A stretch of 64,000 bases of DNA from Prochlorococcus sp. AG-418-G18 (GTDB lineage: Bacteria > Cyanobacteriota > Cyanobacteriia > PCC-6307 > Cyanobiaceae): positions 1 through 64,000 of the forward strand of contig QCLX01000003.1 in the NCBI GenBank assembly GCA_003214215.1. The letters are read 5' to 3'. Position numbers and translations under genes: made by a program. Below, in pieces: positions 61,099 through 64,000 of the stretch. The notes below the pieces were generated by a model, which did no database searches, was not told where the DNA came from, and saw only the letters and a program-made list of their open reading frames with translations. The stretch's first letter is position 1; every line of letters starts with the position of its first letter.

Positions 61099-61781
61099 TA
61101 GAATTTATGAGCGATGCTTTTGAAAATGAAATACCTTATATTCATTTCAAAGATGTTTATTTTTCATACCCAGAGGAAAAAGAAAATTTAATTTTTAAAT
61201 GTAATTTCTCAATAAAAACTCCTGGATTTTGGATGATAGTTGGTAAAAATGGGACTGGAAAAAGCACTCTCTTAAAATTAATTAATGGAATAATTAAACC
61301 CACACATGGAATCGTTAATTCTAAAGCAAATATTGGTATGGTATTTCAAAACCCTGATCATCAAATATTGATGCCAAACTGCAGAAGCGAACTTTTGATC
61401 AATATCAATCAAAATATTAGTGACTATGAAATTAATAAAAAAATTGAATATGTCCTAGATCAGGTCGGACTGAATGGGTTTGAAAAAAGGCCAGTTCATA
61501 CATTAAGCGGTGGTCAAAAACAACGATTAACTATTGCATGTGTTCTTTTAAGTAATAGAAATTTTATTCTTTTGGATGAGCCTACAGCATTACTTGATCG
61601 AACCAGCCAATTAAAAGTTTTAAAAACCATTAAAAATCTTACAAGTGACCATAAAAAACCATTATCAGCTTTGTGGATAACTCACCGTTATGAAGAATTA
61701 ACTTATGCTGATGCAGTAGCAGAGTTGAAAAATGGTTTCTTATCTACCTGGCAAGAACCGTCAAAATTTCAATATAATTAA
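61095..61781 (+). CDS. ABC transporter ATP-binding protein (CbiO/EcfA-like)
   Basis: VGKNGTGKSTLLKLINGIIKP, MVFQNPDHQILM, LSGGQKQRLTIACVLL, ILLDEPTALLD; 4-nt overlap with upstream gene. Confidence 0.9.
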   Translation: MIEFMSDAFENEIPYIHFKDVYFSYPEEKENLIFKCNFSIKTPGFWMIVGKNGTGKSTLLKLINGIIKPTHGIVNSKANIGMVFQNPDHQILMPNCRSELLININQNISDYEINKKIEYVLDQVGLNGFEKRPVHTLSGGQKQRLTIACVLLSNRNFILLDEPTALLDRTSQLKVLKTIKNLTSDHKKPLSALWITHRYEELTYADAVAELKNGFLSTWQEPSKFQYN

Positions 61782-61830
61782 CTTTTTTACTTGTCATAAG
61801 GTACTTAGAAGAGCTAAATTCATTTTATAT

Positions 61831-61902
<72 letters not shown>

Positions 61903-61927
61903 TTCCTCAATAAATTCAAGAATAATC

Positions 61928-61953
61928 AAGAGACCTCATAAGTCTCTTTTTTT
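61928..61953 (+). terminator. Intrinsic terminator downstream of tRNA-Asn
   Basis: AAGAGAC-CTCATAA-(A)GTCTCTT followed by a T run. Confidence 0.8.
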
Positions 61954-62047
61954 GTTTCTATAACTGGAGTTAGAAAAGAAATAGATATTCAGTACATTCC
62001 AATAATAACTACTATATTTGGTATTAAATAAATAAATTTTTTAAAAA

Positions 62048-62090
62048 AGTTAGTGTAAAGTTAGTGTAATTTAAGAAATAGTTAGTGGAA
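62048..62090 (+). repeat. Iterated 11-mer AGTTAGTGTAA
   Basis: Perfect head-to-tail copies at 62048-62058 and 62059-62069; third copy AGTTAGTGGAA at 62080-62090, abutting the next start codon. Confidence 0.85.
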
Positions 62091-62956
62091 TGATTAAACA
62101 TGTTCAATTAAAAACTATTCAACTTAAGAATCATCAGATTTTAAATGAAAGGTGGTTACAAGACATAATTGCTGATGATCCATCAATAATTGGTATAGGT
62201 GATGTCATCCTTAAAGATAAAGAAAGGATTCATCATGGTGCAGGAAGATTAGATCTCCTTCTTCAAGATGCAGATGGGAATGATAGATATGAGGTAGAAA
62301 TTCAATTAGGGGCAACTGATGAATCTCATATTATTAGAACAATTGAATATTGGGATATTGAGAGAAAAAGATATCCCCAATACAATCACACCGCAATAAT
62401 CATTGCGGAAGATATTACCAGTCGTTTTTTAAATGTTATTAGTTTATTTAATGGTTCTATTCCATTAATGGCAATTCAAGTGAGTGCAATAGAAACTGGA
62501 GATGGGGTAGGTCTTCATTTCACAAAAGTTTTAGATGTGCAACCACTCGGTTTAGTAGATGAAGATGAAGAGGTCGCTGAAATTACAGATAGGGATTATT
62601 GGTTGAAACGAGGTTCACCAAAAACAGTTTCTATGGCAGATAAACTTTTATCTTTTGTCATTGAGTTTGATCCAACTGCTGAATTGAACTACAACAAATT
62701 TTATGTAGGTTTAAAAATAGATGGGAGAGCAAAAAATTATGCAATTATTAGACCTAAAAAAGATTTCTTAGGTTTATCTATAAAAATCCCAGAAACAGAA
62801 GAAAATGATTCTTTAATAAATTCAGCAGAATTAATTACATATGAATATGACAGAAGATGGGGTGCATATAGATTGAAAATCAAGGAGAATGATCTGAAGG
62901 AAAAAGCAGATACGATAAAAAAATTACTCCTTGATGCTAAAGAACGGTTTGGGTAA
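62090..62956 (+). CDS. Putative PD-(D/E)XK-nuclease-like protein of unknown function
   Basis: GAGRLDLLLQDADGNDRYEVEIQLGATDESHIIRTIEYWDIERKRYPQYNHTAIIIAEDIT: D...E-x-E/E-x-Q core pattern. Confidence 0.55.
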   Translation: MIKHVQLKTIQLKNHQILNERWLQDIIADDPSIIGIGDVILKDKERIHHGAGRLDLLLQDADGNDRYEVEIQLGATDESHIIRTIEYWDIERKRYPQYNHTAIIIAEDITSRFLNVISLFNGSIPLMAIQVSAIETGDGVGLHFTKVLDVQPLGLVDEDEEVAEITDRDYWLKRGSPKTVSMADKLLSFVIEFDPTAELNYNKFYVGLKIDGRAKNYAIIRPKKDFLGLSIKIPETEENDSLINSAELITYEYDRRWGAYRLKIKENDLKEKADTIKKLLLDAKERFG

Positions 62957-63013
62957 TTAAAGGATTTTCTTTTAAAAACCATTATTTTATTGTTATTGTC
63001 ACTTGTTTATTTG

Positions 63014-63403
63014 ATGAATGAAAGAGAATTTATAAAGTTAATTATTCATCATGGACAAGTTGATAGTGATATATTTCATGAATCTTTTTTTGTCGAGGAT
63101 TCTTTCAGGATTCAAGAAGTTTTTAGAATTCTTCAGGAGATAGATAGTACTGTACATATGTATTTTTTTCCAATGGAATTGGACTTTTTAAAAATTCATG
63201 AAATGAAAGACAAAAATAATAAAAAAAGTATATTTTCTGCAAATTCATATTCTGAAATTATGATTGCAAAGAAATATACAATGACTAAATTGTATAAATT
63301 TTTTGAAAAGATCAGATTTGATCCTATTGAAGATCAAATTTTAAAAATGGCGACAAGATTATTCATTAGGAATTTTGTTAATGAAAAGATTAAAAAGTTT
63401 TGA
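63014..63403 (+). CDS. Hypothetical protein (orphan-like)
   Basis: Intact ORF from ATG 63014 (MNEREFIKLIIHHGQVDSDIFHES...); no recognised family. Confidence 0.5.
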   Translation: MNEREFIKLIIHHGQVDSDIFHESFFVEDSFRIQEVFRILQEIDSTVHMYFFPMELDFLKIHEMKDKNNKKSIFSANSYSEIMIAKKYTMTKLYKFFEKIRFDPIEDQILKMATRLFIRNFVNEKIKKF

Positions 63404-63415
63404 AAGAATTGTTTT

Positions 63416-63706
63416 TTATACTCTTTCTGAAATGATTTCACTTTGATTGGTACATATATTTACTTTGAAAATATTTAATAAAGATGAGTAAGTCTTTAAT
63501 TTAACTTCAGCATTACATTTGTCTTCAAAATTCATACTATAGCCTTCATAAAAATCTCTATTCATTATGTCTACATTATGTTTATCAAAGATTAATTCAA
63601 CTAACTTTAAATACTTATCTGAATACTGCTCTCTAATGGTGGGAGTCGCATGTGATGAGAAGGAAAAAGAAAAAATAAGAATAAGTAAAAACTTTAATGA
63701 AGACAT
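63416..63706 (-). CDS. Hypothetical exported small protein
   Basis: N-terminal Sec-like signal MSSLKFLLILIFSFSFSSHA; no recognised domain. Confidence 0.5.
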   Translation of the reverse strand: MSSLKFLLILIFSFSFSSHATPTIREQYSDKYLKLVELIFDKHNVDIMNRDFYEGYSMNFEDKCNAEVKLKTYSSLLNIFKVNICTNQSEIISERV

Positions 63707-63772
63707 TGAAAATATGGAGAAATGATTATTAAATATAATTTTTTTAAATAATACCTTCTTTTATATTTATTC

Positions 63773-63963
63773 TCATCTTGAATTTATCCATTCTTCTATT
63801 TCCTGTTTCATAAAAACCATTCTTCTTGGCGATATTTTTACTTTTGAGGGAAAGTCTCCTTTTTTTTGACCAAGCGATTGATCGTTGATACAGATAGTCC
63901 AATTAACTTTGAAACCTCTTTTATTGTTAAAAAAGGTCTATTTTCTAAATTAGTCATGGTCAT
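63773..63963 (-). pseudogene. AlpA-like excisionase/HTH regulator split by a -1 frame change at an A8 run (pseudogene or programmed frameshift)
   Basis: Frame 0 MTMTNLENRPFLTIKEVSKLIGLSVSTINRLVKKK|ETFPQK*; the -1 frame from the A run continues GDFPSKVKISPRRMVFMKQEIEEWINSR*, together a complete AlpA-like protein. Confidence 0.75.
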
Positions 63964-64000
63964 GAAATAGACGTGAAATATATCTGTTTCTTCGATTTCT

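Noticed and set aside
61903-64000. Second att copy of the tRNA-Asn 3' end or a tyrosine recombinase
   Set aside because: Scanned by eye; neither is visible within the window.

Overview
AT-rich, densely packed cyanobacterial chromosome segment. Gene content (PsbX, Ycf66, NdhO, CrtQ, Hli proteins, a sufBCDS operon, UPF0367, CRR7) and composition point to a high-light-adapted Prochlorococcus; this is inferred from recognition, not from a search. About 60 kb is core housekeeping and photosynthesis genes: smc (5' truncated), accC, psbX, def, suf operon, pgm, rarA, coaX, cysH, an SLC13/Ktr ion-transport cluster, nadB, rimO, tandem PTPS, aroK, rbfA, hemD, crtQ, ndhO, cysK. There are two tRNA genes: tRNA-Leu with an apparent AAG anticodon, and tRNA-Asn(GUU). 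The last ~2.1 kb, downstream of tRNA-Asn, looks accessory. It has 11-bp iterons, a PD-(D/E)XK-like protein, two orphan ORFs and an AlpA-like excisionase/HTH gene split at an A_AAA_AAG heptamer, where a -1 shift restores the whole family-like protein. Several short genes missing from the ORF track were added by manual translation (PetL-like, a 48-aa Hli, a CX3C microprotein, and others). No rRNA, CRISPR array, IS element or intact integrase was seen.
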